In this document: positions 25,902 through 34,160 of the stretch, in pieces
Layout of the letters: each line of letters opens with the position of its first letter
How positions within the stretch are numbered: position 1 is the stretch's first letter
Position numbers and translations under genes: made by a program
Assembly (NCBI RefSeq): GCF_000263195.1
Contig: NC_018748.1
Location: forward strand, 372,001 to 436,000
DNA: 64,000 bases
DNA from: Emticicia oligotrophica DSM 17448
GTDB lineage: Bacteria > Bacteroidota > Bacteroidia > Cytophagales > Spirosomataceae
Reading direction: 5' to 3'
Notes under the pieces: model-generated
Told to the model about the DNA's origin: nothing
The model's database searches: none
Seen by the model: only the letters and a program-made list of their open reading frames with translations

Positions 25902-26711
25902 ATGAATAAAGAATTTTTCCAGCATATCTTCGATAAACACCAACAAGCTGAGCCAGTACCTCCAACTAAAGAAATTGCAGCGTGGGCTTTGCGAATTATT
26001 CGTTTATTGTTTCCTGAGCAAACTAAAGAATATTTTCGTTCGGGTGAAGAAATTGAAATTCAGTTTAAAAACCTTGAACTTGAATTAAGAAATATCCTGC
26101 TTTCAACATATCAATGCAAAGATTGCAATGCAGAGTGGAAAGCTCATGAGTTTATCGAAAGAATTCCAGAAGTTTATCGACTCTTAAAGACTGATATTCA
26201 GGCGATTATTGAAGGTGACCCTGCCGCTAAAAGTGAATTTGAGGTAGTTAGAGCCTATCCAGGTTTTTATGCTATTTCATTTTTCAGACTCGCTCATGAA
26301 CTACATAAACTTGGCATTTCGCTTTTGCCTCGTATTCTTACCGAATATGCCCACTCAAAAACGGGTATTGACATTCATCCCGGAGCCGAAATTGATGAAT
26401 ATTTCTTTATTGACCACGGTACGGGTATTGTAATTGGCGAAAGTTGTGTGATTGGTAAACACGTAAAACTTTATCAAGGAGTAACGCTTGGAGCATTAAG
26501 TGTTGAAAAAACCTTGGCAAATACCAAACGCCATCCCACAGTAAAAGACCACGTGGTTATTTATTCTGGAGCAACTATTTTGGGGGGAAATACCATCATT
26601 GGTGAACATTCAATTATTGGTGGTAATGTTTGGGTAACTAAGTCAGTTCCCGCCTACTCTACTGTTTATCATAAACCAGAAATAAAAGTTGTTGAGCGTG
26701 TAATGGAGTAA
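25902..26711 (+). CDS. Serine O-acetyltransferase
   Basis: About 269 residues from the ATG at 25902. The longer frame starts at a TTG and adds 19 hydrophobic codons unlike the family, so the inner start is used. The N-terminal helical region (residues about 10-140) is followed by the left-handed beta-helix of hexapeptide repeats: TGIDIHPGAEIDEYFFIDHGTGIVIGESCVIG, KLYQGVTLGA, HPTVKDHVVIYSGATILGGNTIIG, GGNVWVTKSVP. The catalytic His of IDHGTG is present. The enzyme makes O-acetylserine from serine and acetyl-CoA, the first step of cysteine synthesis. cysM follows 76 bp downstream, so the two pathway genes likely form an operon. The chain length fits the EpsC/CysE type of Bacteroidota. Confidence 0.9.
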   Translation: MNKEFFQHIFDKHQQAEPVPPTKEIAAWALRIIRLLFPEQTKEYFRSGEEIEIQFKNLELELRNILLSTYQCKDCNAEWKAHEFIERIPEVYRLLKTDIQAIIEGDPAAKSEFEVVRAYPGFYAISFFRLAHELHKLGISLLPRILTEYAHSKTGIDIHPGAEIDEYFFIDHGTGIVIGESCVIGKHVKLYQGVTLGALSVEKTLANTKRHPTVKDHVVIYSGATILGGNTIIGEHSIIGGNVWVTKSVPAYSTVYHKPEIKVVERVME

Positions 26712-26787
26712 TATTTCAGTCAACAGTTTTTAGTTGGCAATCAATTGTAGAGCATTTTAAATTATAAATTTTCATTAACCATTAGAA

Positions 26788-27660
26788 ATGGCCACAATTA
26801 TTGACCTTGTGGGTAATACCCCACTCGTTGAATTACAAAAACTAAATCCAAATCCAAAAGTAAAGATTTACGGAAAACTTGAGGGAAATAATCCAGCAGG
26901 AAGTGTAAAAGACCGCCCTGCATTGAATATGATTAGAAGTGCCGTGGAGCGTGGTGATATCAAACCTGGCATGAAACTCGTAGAAGCTACCAGCGGAAAT
27001 ACTGGTATTGCTTTAGCCATGATTGCTCGTTTATTTGATTTGGAAATTGAACTTGTGATGCCTGCAAACTCTACTCGTGAGCGAACATTGACGATGGAAG
27101 CTTTTGGGGCAAAAGTTGTATTGCTTGAAAATATTGAAAAATGCCGCGATTATGCCGAAGAAAAAGGAGCATCGGGTGAATACTATTTATTGAATCAATT
27201 TGCCAATCCTGATAATTATTTAGCTCATTATAAAACAACTGGCCCAGAAATTTGGAATGATACCGACCAAAAAGTGACACATTTTGTGAGTTCGATGGGT
27301 ACAACTGGTACAATTATGGGCACTTCTATGTTCTTGAAGGAAGTAAATCCTGCTATCCAAATTGTGGGTTGTCAACCAACTGAAGGTTCTTCTATTCCAG
27401 GTATCCGTCGTTGGCCAACCGAATACTTACCCAAAATTTTCGATCCAAGTAGGGTTGACAGAGTAATGGATATTTCGGAAGCTGAAGCTACCGCAATGGC
27501 ACAAAAATTAGCTAAAACAGAAGGCATTTTTGCTGGCATGAGTTCGGGGGGAGCCGCTGCGGCAGCAATCAAATTGGCTCAAGAATTAGAGTCGGGCGTA
27601 ATTGTATTTATTTGCTGCGACCGTGGCGATAGATATTTATCAAGTAATTTGTTTGGGTAA
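26788..27660 (+). CDS. cysM: Cysteine synthase B
   Basis: A 290-residue fold-type II PLP enzyme. The start MATIIDLVGNTPLVELQKL is typical. Lys41 in AGSVKDRP is the Schiff-base lysine. EATSGNTGIALA is the substrate loop, SMGTTGTIMGTS the phosphate cradle and GMSSGGAAAAA the C-terminal glycine loop. The ELVMPANSTRERTLTMEAFGAKVVLLE segment favours the CysM over the CysK branch. It joins O-acetylserine with sulphide (or thiosulphate) to form cysteine. It lies just after the serine acetyltransferase gene and ends in a strong hairpin. Confidence 0.9.
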   Translation: MATIIDLVGNTPLVELQKLNPNPKVKIYGKLEGNNPAGSVKDRPALNMIRSAVERGDIKPGMKLVEATSGNTGIALAMIARLFDLEIELVMPANSTRERTLTMEAFGAKVVLLENIEKCRDYAEEKGASGEYYLLNQFANPDNYLAHYKTTGPEIWNDTDQKVTHFVSSMGTTGTIMGTSMFLKEVNPAIQIVGCQPTEGSSIPGIRRWPTEYLPKIFDPSRVDRVMDISEAEATAMAQKLAKTEGIFAGMSSGGAAAAAIKLAQELESGVIVFICCDRGDRYLSSNLFG

Positions 27661-27678
27661 AACCCTGTAAATAAATAT

Positions 27679-27728
27679 AAAATCCCGAAGAGAAGATATT
27701 TTAAACGATATCATTTCTTCGGGATTTT
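27679..27728. terminator. Bidirectional terminator between cysM and the convergent lipoprotein gene
   Basis: AAAATCCCGAAGA and TCTTCGGGATTTT form a 13-base perfect stem, with an inner ATAT-rich part of the loop that can also pair. T runs flank it on both strands. Confidence 0.85.
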
Positions 27729-27746
27729 TGGTTTCTGTATTTATGC

Positions 27747-28214
27747 TTACTCACATTTAACCTTTAGCAAGGTTTCTTTAAACTGAGCTTTTGCTGGGTT
27801 TTTCATAATCAATTTTCCATCTTTTCCTTCCACCAATTCTCCATCTTTAATCAATAATTTATCTCCATCTAATTTGAAAATCTTTTCCTCAGATTGACTA
27901 CTACCTTCAATTTCATAATTATAATCTGCCACAATTTCTCCGTCTACAACTTTACCTTTCAATGTTCCGATTGCTCCATCTTTTTCCCAAGGGAGCCACT
28001 GCATTTCGCCCGAAACCTCATCTCCGTTGATAACTAATTTTACAGCAGTAACATCCTGTCCATCTTTCAGTTCAAAACAAAGTGCTTCGGAAGCTGGTTG
28101 AGCCGTTGCAGCGGCAACTGTATCGGCCACTACGGTCGTTGAATCGGTAGTTTCAGTTTTATTTGATTGGCAAGCAGCTAATGCCAAAAGAGCAATCAAT
28201 GAAATTTTCTTCAT
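27747..28214 (-). CDS. Small lipoprotein of unknown function
   Basis: About 155 residues from the ATG at 28214. The longer frame adds 20 codons that would bury the signal peptide. The lipobox Cys is residue 15 (LAAC). A Thr/Ala-rich linker (residues 18-48) leads to a beta-rich domain: VKLVINGDEVSGEMQWLPWEKDGAIGTLKGKVVDGEIVADYNYEIEGSSQSEEKIFKL. Alternating strand and turn patterns like this occur in small lipocalin-like or NlpE-like folds, but no family is certain. A perfect -7 box lies upstream at 28248-28255. Confidence 0.7.
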   Translation of the reverse strand: MKKISLIALLALAACQSNKTETTDSTTVVADTVAAATAQPASEALCFELKDGQDVTAVKLVINGDEVSGEMQWLPWEKDGAIGTLKGKVVDGEIVADYNYEIEGSSQSEEKIFKLDGDKLLIKDGELVEGKDGKLIMKNPAKAQFKETLLKVKCE

Positions 28215-28247
28215 GTTAGGTTTATTTATGGTTGTTTGACAATTAGA

Positions 28248-28255
28248 CAAATGTA
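28248..28255 (-). promoter_or_regulatory. -7 promoter element of the small lipoprotein gene
   Basis: The minus strand reads TACATTTG, an exact TAnnTTTG element, 34 nt before the ATG at 28214. TTTG at 28272-28275 is only 16 nt upstream, a short spacing. Confidence 0.4.
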
Positions 28256-28385
28256 GTATTTTTTCACAATTCAAAAAAATAGTCCTTTTTTACCATTAAA
28301 GTATATTTTTAGCCGCTTATACCTAATTTTCAATATTTTCATCTCTTTTCCGTCATCGAATCAAACAGTAAATGTTTAGTACTTA

Positions 28386-28940
28386 ATGAATACAACCGAA
28401 CAAAATAAAGAACTACAACAAACCATCAACGGCGAGCGTCAGCGACTGTTGGGCTTTATCCGACAGCGGGTACCTTCGTTGGCCGATGCCGAAGATGTGA
28501 TGCAAGATGTTTTTTATGAATTGGTAGAAATGTATCGACTTACTAAACCTATCGACCAGACAGTTTCTTGGCTTTTTACTGTTGCACGAAATAAAATAAA
28601 TGATTTTTACCGTCAAAAAAAGACAGATGCTATTGAAGAAATGGTACAAAGTATCAACGATGACAACGAACAGATTTCATTATTTGAGTTACTTCCTGAT
28701 GCTTCTACCCAAGACCCAATGATGCGAGAAACAATCTTAGAAGCTTTGGGAGATGCTCTTGAAGAGCTTCCTGCACATCAAAGATTGGTTTTTGAAATGC
28801 ACGAATTGGAAGATAAATCTTTCAAAGAAATTTCAGAAATCACGGGGGTAAAAGTAAATGTTTTAATTTCGGAAAAGAGGCAAGCCATATTATTTCTAAG
28901 AGATAAGTTAAGGTATTTGTACGAAGATTTATTTGAATAA
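28386..28940 (+). CDS. ECF-type RNA polymerase sigma factor
   Basis: A 184-residue sigma-70 family protein with only regions 2 and 4. Region 2 is at about 20-85 (RLLGFIRQRVPSLADAEDVMQDVFYELVEMY, then TVSWLFTVARNKINDFYRQKK). Region 4 is at about 125-180 (LEELPAHQRLVFEMHELEDKSFKEISEITGVKVNVLISEKRQAILFLRDKL). It redirects RNA polymerase to its own promoters. No classical anti-sigma gene is adjacent. Instead two small membrane-protein genes follow, the first starting 7 bp after the stop, which suggests that one of them senses or restrains the factor. Confidence 0.9.
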   Translation: MNTTEQNKELQQTINGERQRLLGFIRQRVPSLADAEDVMQDVFYELVEMYRLTKPIDQTVSWLFTVARNKINDFYRQKKTDAIEEMVQSINDDNEQISLFELLPDASTQDPMMRETILEALGDALEELPAHQRLVFEMHELEDKSFKEISEITGVKVNVLISEKRQAILFLRDKLRYLYEDLFE

Positions 28941-28947
28941 CATAAAA

Positions 28948-29232
28948 ATGACAGCAACATGGATTTTAGGCGGAATTGCTATCGGAGTTGTAGCACTAGC
29001 CATCGTAAGTTTAGTAGTAATGTATTTGTGGAATTGGTTGGCACCAAGAGTTTTTAAATTACCAACCATTCAGTTTAAACACGCCTTGGGCTTATTGATT
29101 TTGAGCAAAATTTTGTTCGGTGGCTTTGGCGGTTGGCACGGTGGACATCATGGTTTTCACCATGGCATGAAAACTGAACAATGCAAAACGTGGCAAATAA
29201 ACCACGATAAAAAAGATTTATTAATTAAATAA
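28948..29232 (+). CDS. Small membrane protein with a Gly/His-rich tail, copy A
   Basis: About 94 residues from the ATG at 28948 (the frame also has an upstream TTG at 28933 inside the sigma gene). Two hydrophobic segments: about 5-30 (WILGGIAIGVVALAIVSLVVMYLWNWL) and about 44-56 (ALGLLILSKILFGG). The cytoplasmic or periplasmic tail is rich in Gly and His (GGWHGGHHGFHHGM), a likely metal-binding stretch. It shares the core LWNWLxPxxFxLxxIxxxxALGLLxLSKILFGGF with the next gene, so the two arose by duplication. It is co-transcribed with the sigma factor. Confidence 0.8.
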   Translation: MTATWILGGIAIGVVALAIVSLVVMYLWNWLAPRVFKLPTIQFKHALGLLILSKILFGGFGGWHGGHHGFHHGMKTEQCKTWQINHDKKDLLIK

Positions 29233-29253
29233 CACAATAATAAAATATTAGAA

Positions 29254-29601
29254 ATGAAAAAGTTTTGGTTTTTTAAAGGCTTTTTAGCCATCGTAGGTTT
29301 TACAATTATTGGGGGTTTGGTAGTAATGGGCTTATGGAATTGGCTGATTCCAAGTATTTTTGGACTAACAAGCATCACTTGGATACAAGCTTTAGGCTTA
29401 TTAGTTTTATCAAAGATTTTGTTTGGTGGTTTCAGAGGTGGTGGCTGTGGTGGAATGGGCGGTTTTGGCCGTCATCAGTTTTGGAAACACAAAATGGCTG
29501 AAAAAATGGCGAATATGACACCCGAAGAAAAAGAACAATTCAAAAATAAAATGATGAATCGTTGGGGAAAAGGAAAAGAGAAAAGTGAAGAGGGTATCTA
29601 A
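29254..29601 (+). CDS. Small membrane protein with a Gly-rich hinge and charged tail, copy B
   Basis: A 115-residue paralogue of the preceding protein. Hydrophobic segments at about 9-32 (FLAIVGFTIIGGLVVMGLWNWLIP) and 43-57 (QALGLLVLSKILFGG). The hinge is glycine-rich with one Cys (FRGGGCGGMGGFGRHQF). The tail (KMAEKMANMTPEEKEQFKNKMMNRW) is a charged helix resembling the Spy/LTXXQ type (MTPEEKEQF), usual in periplasmic stress proteins. It starts 21 bp after copy A and ends the sigma-factor operon. Function is unknown. Confidence 0.8.
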   Translation: MKKFWFFKGFLAIVGFTIIGGLVVMGLWNWLIPSIFGLTSITWIQALGLLVLSKILFGGFRGGGCGGMGGFGRHQFWKHKMAEKMANMTPEEKEQFKNKMMNRWGKGKEKSEEGI

Positions 29602-29609
29602 GAAAACTT

Positions 29610-29645
29610 ATCCCACTGGAAGTATATTTCAGTGGGATTTTATTT
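29610..29645 (+). terminator. Terminator of the sigma-factor operon
   Basis: ATCCCACTG and CAGTGGGAT form a nine-base stem, followed by TTTATTTATATTTTT. Confidence 0.85.
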
Positions 29646-29732
29646 ATATTTTTCTATTTGACTGTTGAACAGTAACAATAGATTTACATAGTCCGTAAGA
29701 CTAAAGGTTCGAGTAATTTGATGAGAAAACTA

Positions 29733-30059
29733 TCAAATCTTATCCTTTATCTTGTAGCTTACTAAACACGCTATGATTCCTAAAATAAACGCAGCAAATG
29801 TAAAAGCACTCCCAAACAAAAGAAAGAAAGCACTTCCTGTTAATGATTTATGATAAACGTTCATCATACTTCTTGCAATTACATTTGCACTTATAAATAC
29901 AGCTATAAATGGCGTAAAAGCACCAATAACAACGCTTGCAATAACAGTGGCTACTGTAAACCAAAAGTTATGCTTCAAATACTTATAAGCTAAACAAATC
30001 AACAATAAAGGAATACTTACAATTAAGAGAGGTAAAATTATACCACCTAAAATATTCAT
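29733..30059 (-). CDS. Small three-helix membrane protein of unknown function
   Basis: A 108-residue, highly hydrophobic protein with three or four membrane segments (about 5-26, 34-55, 77-103) and a short basic C-terminus (YKIKDKI). No motif identifies a family. It begins three bases after the stop of the helicase-nuclease gene, so it is translated from the same message, as the last gene of a three-gene run. Confidence 0.7.
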   Translation of the reverse strand: MNILGGIILPLLIVSIPLLLICLAYKYLKHNFWFTVATVIASVVIGAFTPFIAVFISANVIARSMMNVYHKSLTGSAFFLLFGSAFTFAAFILGIIACLVSYKIKDKI

Positions 30060-30062
30060 CTT

Positions 30063-33000
30063 TTAAGCAACGTTTATTACTTCATTCGATGATAAATATA
30101 CAATCATCATCGCTACTTTTTCATAACCCATTTGTTGGTAGAGTTTACCGTAATTTCTCACTTGACGGGCATTGCGTTCGTGGCGTTGTGTATCATGACT
30201 ACTACCTGTTTGATAATCAATTATATATACAACGCCATCTTTCATTACTACACGGTCAGGGCATTGGGCTTCTGCTCCATTCAATAAAATTTCTCGTTGG
30301 TTCTCAACCTGCAAACCATCTTCAAACAAGGGTTTTAATTCAGGCAAAGAAATTATTTTTTCAATATTTTCTTTGATACTTTCACTTTCTTTAGGACTTA
30401 TAACTCCCTCAAATTCAAGCAATTGAATTGCTTTAGAAATATCTTTTCGAGTTTTGATTTTGACAAATGCTTCGTGCAATTTATTCACTCGGTCTTTAGT
30501 TTTATCAAGAGTTTCGGAGTCGAAGATTTTTTCCGAAATTCTTCGTAATCTCAGTCTATGACTTCTATCTTCGCTCACAACTTTGGGCATGTGAATGACA
30601 TCTAATATTTCTGTTTTTGGCTCTTCTTTTTTAATAAATCTCCCTTCATAGACCACAAATTGATTTTGTTCGGGCACAAATAATTCGGCTGCTGAAAGAA
30701 ATCCGTACATTAAATCGCCTACTCCTTGGATTTTTTGGTGATGATTTTTACCAGAAATAACAAATAATTTATCAACTGCTCGCGTAAAAGCCACATAAAG
30801 CATATTGAGATTTTCAAGGAAAGTAGCTTCAAGCTCTCTTGCGTACTGCGGCCCCAATTCCGTCATTTCGAGCATACCATTTATTTTAATTGGAGCTGAA
30901 GCCAATTGAGCAAATCCATCTTGCTTCTCTGTTTTAAACTCTTCATAATCAACCTCCTCTAAGTTTGCCCAAAGTTCAGAATAATGATTTGGACGGGTAT
31001 CCCATTGTGCATAAGGAATGATAACAACTGGATATTCTAAGCCCTTAGAACGGTGAATGGTGGTAATTGTAATGGCTTGTTCTTCTGATGGCGATTTAAC
31101 CGAAAGGGAAGAAGAGTTCTTTTTCTCATCCCAATATTTTAGGAAATCTTGTAGGTGATTACTTTCTTTCAGACTAAAATTAAGCACCACATCTAAAAAT
31201 CTAAATATATAGGATTTTCGGTCGGTTCGTTCAAATAATTTAAAGATATGAATAATCTTTTCGGCCAATTCGTAGATACCAGCTTTGGTCAGGCTCACAA
31301 TATCTAATTCAAACCCATGCTGCGTAAAAAGTGTATAGAAATCAACAATTTGGGGAGCATCAACTGCCTCAGAAATTAAATCATTTGCTTGATTATCAGG
31401 AATTTGACCCAAAATTATTTGATAAAACAAATACGCCACTTCCGACTTTGCTAAACGGTTATCGGGCTGGTTCACTACTCGCATGAAGGCAACCAAAAGC
31501 CTTACAATCGGTGAATTTTTGAGTAAAAGTGAATCACGAGAAATGATTTTATAATTCGCCTCAGTTAAAAAATTAGCAATCTCAGCAGATTCTTTATTTT
31601 TTCTACACAAAATAGCAATATCTCCCATTGAATAGCCTTCAGCTAAAACTTTTTCAATAATTTCAACAGTTCGGCTCAACATTAAATCTTCGCCCTTTAC
31701 ATAATTAAGAAATTCAATTTGGACATGGCCGCCCGATTTGGCATTTTCTGGAATTTCCTGACGAAAATCCGAATAAACATTAGGTAAAAATTTATAAATA
31801 TGTTGATAATCGTTAAGAACAGTCTCGAAAAAACGGTTATTAAATTCGATGATTTCTCGGCTACTTCGGTAGTTAGTCGTAAGGTTTTTTGAGGTAATAT
31901 AATTTGAAACCGTCAAGAATTGCTCAATTTGAAATTCTTGAATCAAAGGATTCTGAATCAATGGCTCGATATCTTTCTTAAAAAGTTGCACAATCAAATC
32001 CATTTTTCCACCACGCCACCTGTAGATTGCTTGCTTGGCATCGCCCACAATGAGATTAAAATGGTTGTTGGCCAAAGAGTTTTCGATGAGCGGCAGCAAA
32101 TTATAAAACTGCATATCTGAAGTATCTTGGAACTCATCAATCAATAAGTGATTGAAGCGTTCGCCAATTCGTTCATAAATAAATGGTACAGGCTCGGAAA
32201 GGATAATTTTCAGAATTTTTCGATTAAACTCCGAAATAAAAACCTGATTTTTCGATTCTAGTACTTCATCAAACTCTTTCTTGATTTTCTTTAGTAGAGA
32301 AAGCTTTCGAAGATTAGGTTTGAGCAAGGTAAAAAGTGTAAATTTCGACAAATGATTATCACGAAATTCCTGCATTTCATTGAAAATATTAATCAAATCA
32401 TCTTTGATAGAATCAATTGCTACTTTTACAGGAGTTGGTGTTTTGGCACTATACCATTTATCGTCATTGATAGCCGCCCAATGATAGGAATTGGGAGATT
32501 TGTCTTTTTTTACGAAATATTCATTCTCAAAATCATCTCGCATATTATAAAAATACCCACCGATACCCTTATTTTTCTGCGTAAAATCGTCAACACTAAG
32601 TCCTTGATTTTCAATAAATTGAATGGCATTATTCGCTAAGCCCACAATAGAATCTTCAAACCATTGTAAATAAGCATAAATATTATTTGAAATCGACCAA
32701 AAATCATGTGGGTCAAGAGAATCAAGTTTCACTAATGAAGAATAATATTGGTCGTTTATGAGGTGATTACCAAAATTAGCCAGTTCTTCAGTAACCAAAT
32801 TCCAACTTTTCCCATCCGAAACTTTCTCTTCAATGAAACGTTCTAAAACCTTTGTAATATCCTGATACTCCTCGACTCCTGCCTTTTCAATGAGGCGTTC
32901 AACCGCCTCAGTCATGACAGAGTTTTTATCTAAAACAATTTCATAATTGTAGGGAAGACCAAGGTCTTCGGTAAAAGCACTAACTAATTGATTAACAAAG

Positions 33001-33353
33001 CTATCAATAGTTTTTACTGAAAAATCGGAATATTCTTGAATAATATTATTGAAAACTGCCCCTGCTCGAATTTGTAGAATTTCGTCCGATAAACTGATAT
33101 CATCGGCAATCATTCTAAACATTTTCCAGAACTTAGATTTTTCATTAAAATTCTGAACATCAGAAATTTCTTTGAGGGCATCTAAGATACGTTGCTTCAT
33201 TTCCGAAGCAGCATCATTGGTAAACGTAATGGCTAAAATACGCTTGTAATAATATGACTTATCGCTTCCGAGAGCGAGTTTTAAATATTCTTTTGCTAGT
33301 GTAAAAGTTTTTCCCGACCCCGCAGATGAACTATAAATATTAAACTTTGACAT
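30063..33353 (-). CDS. UvrD-family helicase-nuclease, AddA/RecB-like
   Basis: A 1096-residue superfamily 1 helicase. Walker A is at 9-16 (SSAGSGKT), motif Ia at ITFTNDAASEMKQRI, Walker B at about 405 (LLIDEFQDTSDMQF), motif III/IV at DAKQAIYRWRGG, motif V at TTIHRSKGLEYPVVII and motif VI at about 854 (YVAFTRAVDKLFVI). The last ~100 residues contain DRVVMKDGVVYIIDYQTG (about 1040), the metal-binding part of a RecB-type PD-(D/E)XK nuclease. It would unwind and trim double-strand DNA ends for recombination, as AddA with AddB does. No AddB gene lies in the window, so the partner must be elsewhere. It overlaps the upstream membrane-protein gene by 14 bp. Confidence 0.9.
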   Translation of the reverse strand: MSKFNIYSSSAGSGKTFTLAKEYLKLALGSDKSYYYKRILAITFTNDAASEMKQRILDALKEISDVQNFNEKSKFWKMFRMIADDISLSDEILQIRAGAVFNNIIQEYSDFSVKTIDSFVNQLVSAFTEDLGLPYNYEIVLDKNSVMTEAVERLIEKAGVEEYQDITKVLERFIEEKVSDGKSWNLVTEELANFGNHLINDQYYSSLVKLDSLDPHDFWSISNNIYAYLQWFEDSIVGLANNAIQFIENQGLSVDDFTQKNKGIGGYFYNMRDDFENEYFVKKDKSPNSYHWAAINDDKWYSAKTPTPVKVAIDSIKDDLINIFNEMQEFRDNHLSKFTLFTLLKPNLRKLSLLKKIKKEFDEVLESKNQVFISEFNRKILKIILSEPVPFIYERIGERFNHLLIDEFQDTSDMQFYNLLPLIENSLANNHFNLIVGDAKQAIYRWRGGKMDLIVQLFKKDIEPLIQNPLIQEFQIEQFLTVSNYITSKNLTTNYRSSREIIEFNNRFFETVLNDYQHIYKFLPNVYSDFRQEIPENAKSGGHVQIEFLNYVKGEDLMLSRTVEIIEKVLAEGYSMGDIAILCRKNKESAEIANFLTEANYKIISRDSLLLKNSPIVRLLVAFMRVVNQPDNRLAKSEVAYLFYQIILGQIPDNQANDLISEAVDAPQIVDFYTLFTQHGFELDIVSLTKAGIYELAEKIIHIFKLFERTDRKSYIFRFLDVVLNFSLKESNHLQDFLKYWDEKKNSSSLSVKSPSEEQAITITTIHRSKGLEYPVVIIPYAQWDTRPNHYSELWANLEEVDYEEFKTEKQDGFAQLASAPIKINGMLEMTELGPQYARELEATFLENLNMLYVAFTRAVDKLFVISGKNHHQKIQGVGDLMYGFLSAAELFVPEQNQFVVYEGRFIKKEEPKTEILDVIHMPKVVSEDRSHRLRLRRISEKIFDSETLDKTKDRVNKLHEAFVKIKTRKDISKAIQLLEFEGVISPKESESIKENIEKIISLPELKPLFEDGLQVENQREILLNGAEAQCPDRVVMKDGVVYIIDYQTGSSHDTQRHERNARQVRNYGKLYQQMGYEKVAMMIVYLSSNEVINVA

Positions 33354-34074
33354 GTCTTAAAGGTTGCTGATTTGATTTTTCAACGTATTTAATTGCTCTT
33401 GCCATACCATAAATTATCATACCTCTTGAGATAACTGTAATGGTTCGTATGACTGGATAACCCCAAGGTACTTTCTCTAAGAATGTATGGTAAGCATTCA
33501 TGATATTGGCAACCACCAATAATGTGATACCAATGATAATAAAAAGGCGTTTGTTTTCATTGATTGGTAAAAAAACCGATAAAATACCAGTATATGAAAA
33601 AATCAAAACGTATATAAAGACAATAATTGCGTAAATTCCTGATAAAGCGTTGTATAACACGAAAAAGTAGAAAACAAAAGGAAAAATAAAAAAAGCAGGG
33701 AAAATTTTGTTAAAAGTATCGTTGGAATCTTTAAAATTGATTTTTGCTCCCAATTTTTTAAAACAATAAATCAAAATACCAAGCATAGTCAGATTAACCG
33801 TAATGTTTATTATAATTGCATACTTTTCTAACATTAAATACATGGTTAGAGAAATAACAATTGGCAATAGAATGCTTACCAACATCCATTTTTCGGGTGT
33901 ATAAAAGCTACTTTTTTGCATTTGATAATACCAAGCCGCCAAGATTAAGCTGGAGATAATTCTTAGGTTATTTGACCAAAAAGAGGCCGCTACTGGTTCA
34001 ATTAAATCATGAACTAAACACTCTACCAGCAAAGCTATTAGTGTTAGGCCAAGGTAAAATAAATTTACTTTCAT
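33340..34074 (-). CDS. YhhN-like multi-pass membrane protein, second copy
   Basis: About 244 residues from the ATG at 34074; the longer frame starts with TTG seven codons upstream. Eight hydrophobic segments fill the chain. The C-terminal pattern FIIIGITLLVVANIMNAYHTFLEKVPWGYPVIRTITVISRGMIIYGMARAIKYV matches the last three helices of YhhN-like proteins (penultimate helix with a small-polar pair, last helix Y...A..L). The protein at 4917-5621 has the same layout but little residue identity. The 3' end overlaps the helicase gene by 14 bp, indicating an operon. Confidence 0.5.
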   Translation of the reverse strand: MKVNLFYLGLTLIALLVECLVHDLIEPVAASFWSNNLRIISSLILAAWYYQMQKSSFYTPEKWMLVSILLPIVISLTMYLMLEKYAIIINITVNLTMLGILIYCFKKLGAKINFKDSNDTFNKIFPAFFIFPFVFYFFVLYNALSGIYAIIVFIYVLIFSYTGILSVFLPINENKRLFIIIGITLLVVANIMNAYHTFLEKVPWGYPVIRTITVISRGMIIYGMARAIKYVEKSNQQPLRHVKV

Positions 34075-34160
34075 ATTTGTGGGGCTGAGAATCAAAAGTT
34101 TGGAGCTTTTTGAATAAACAAAAAGCTCCTTATTGTCGTATTTTCGTCAAGGTATTATTT

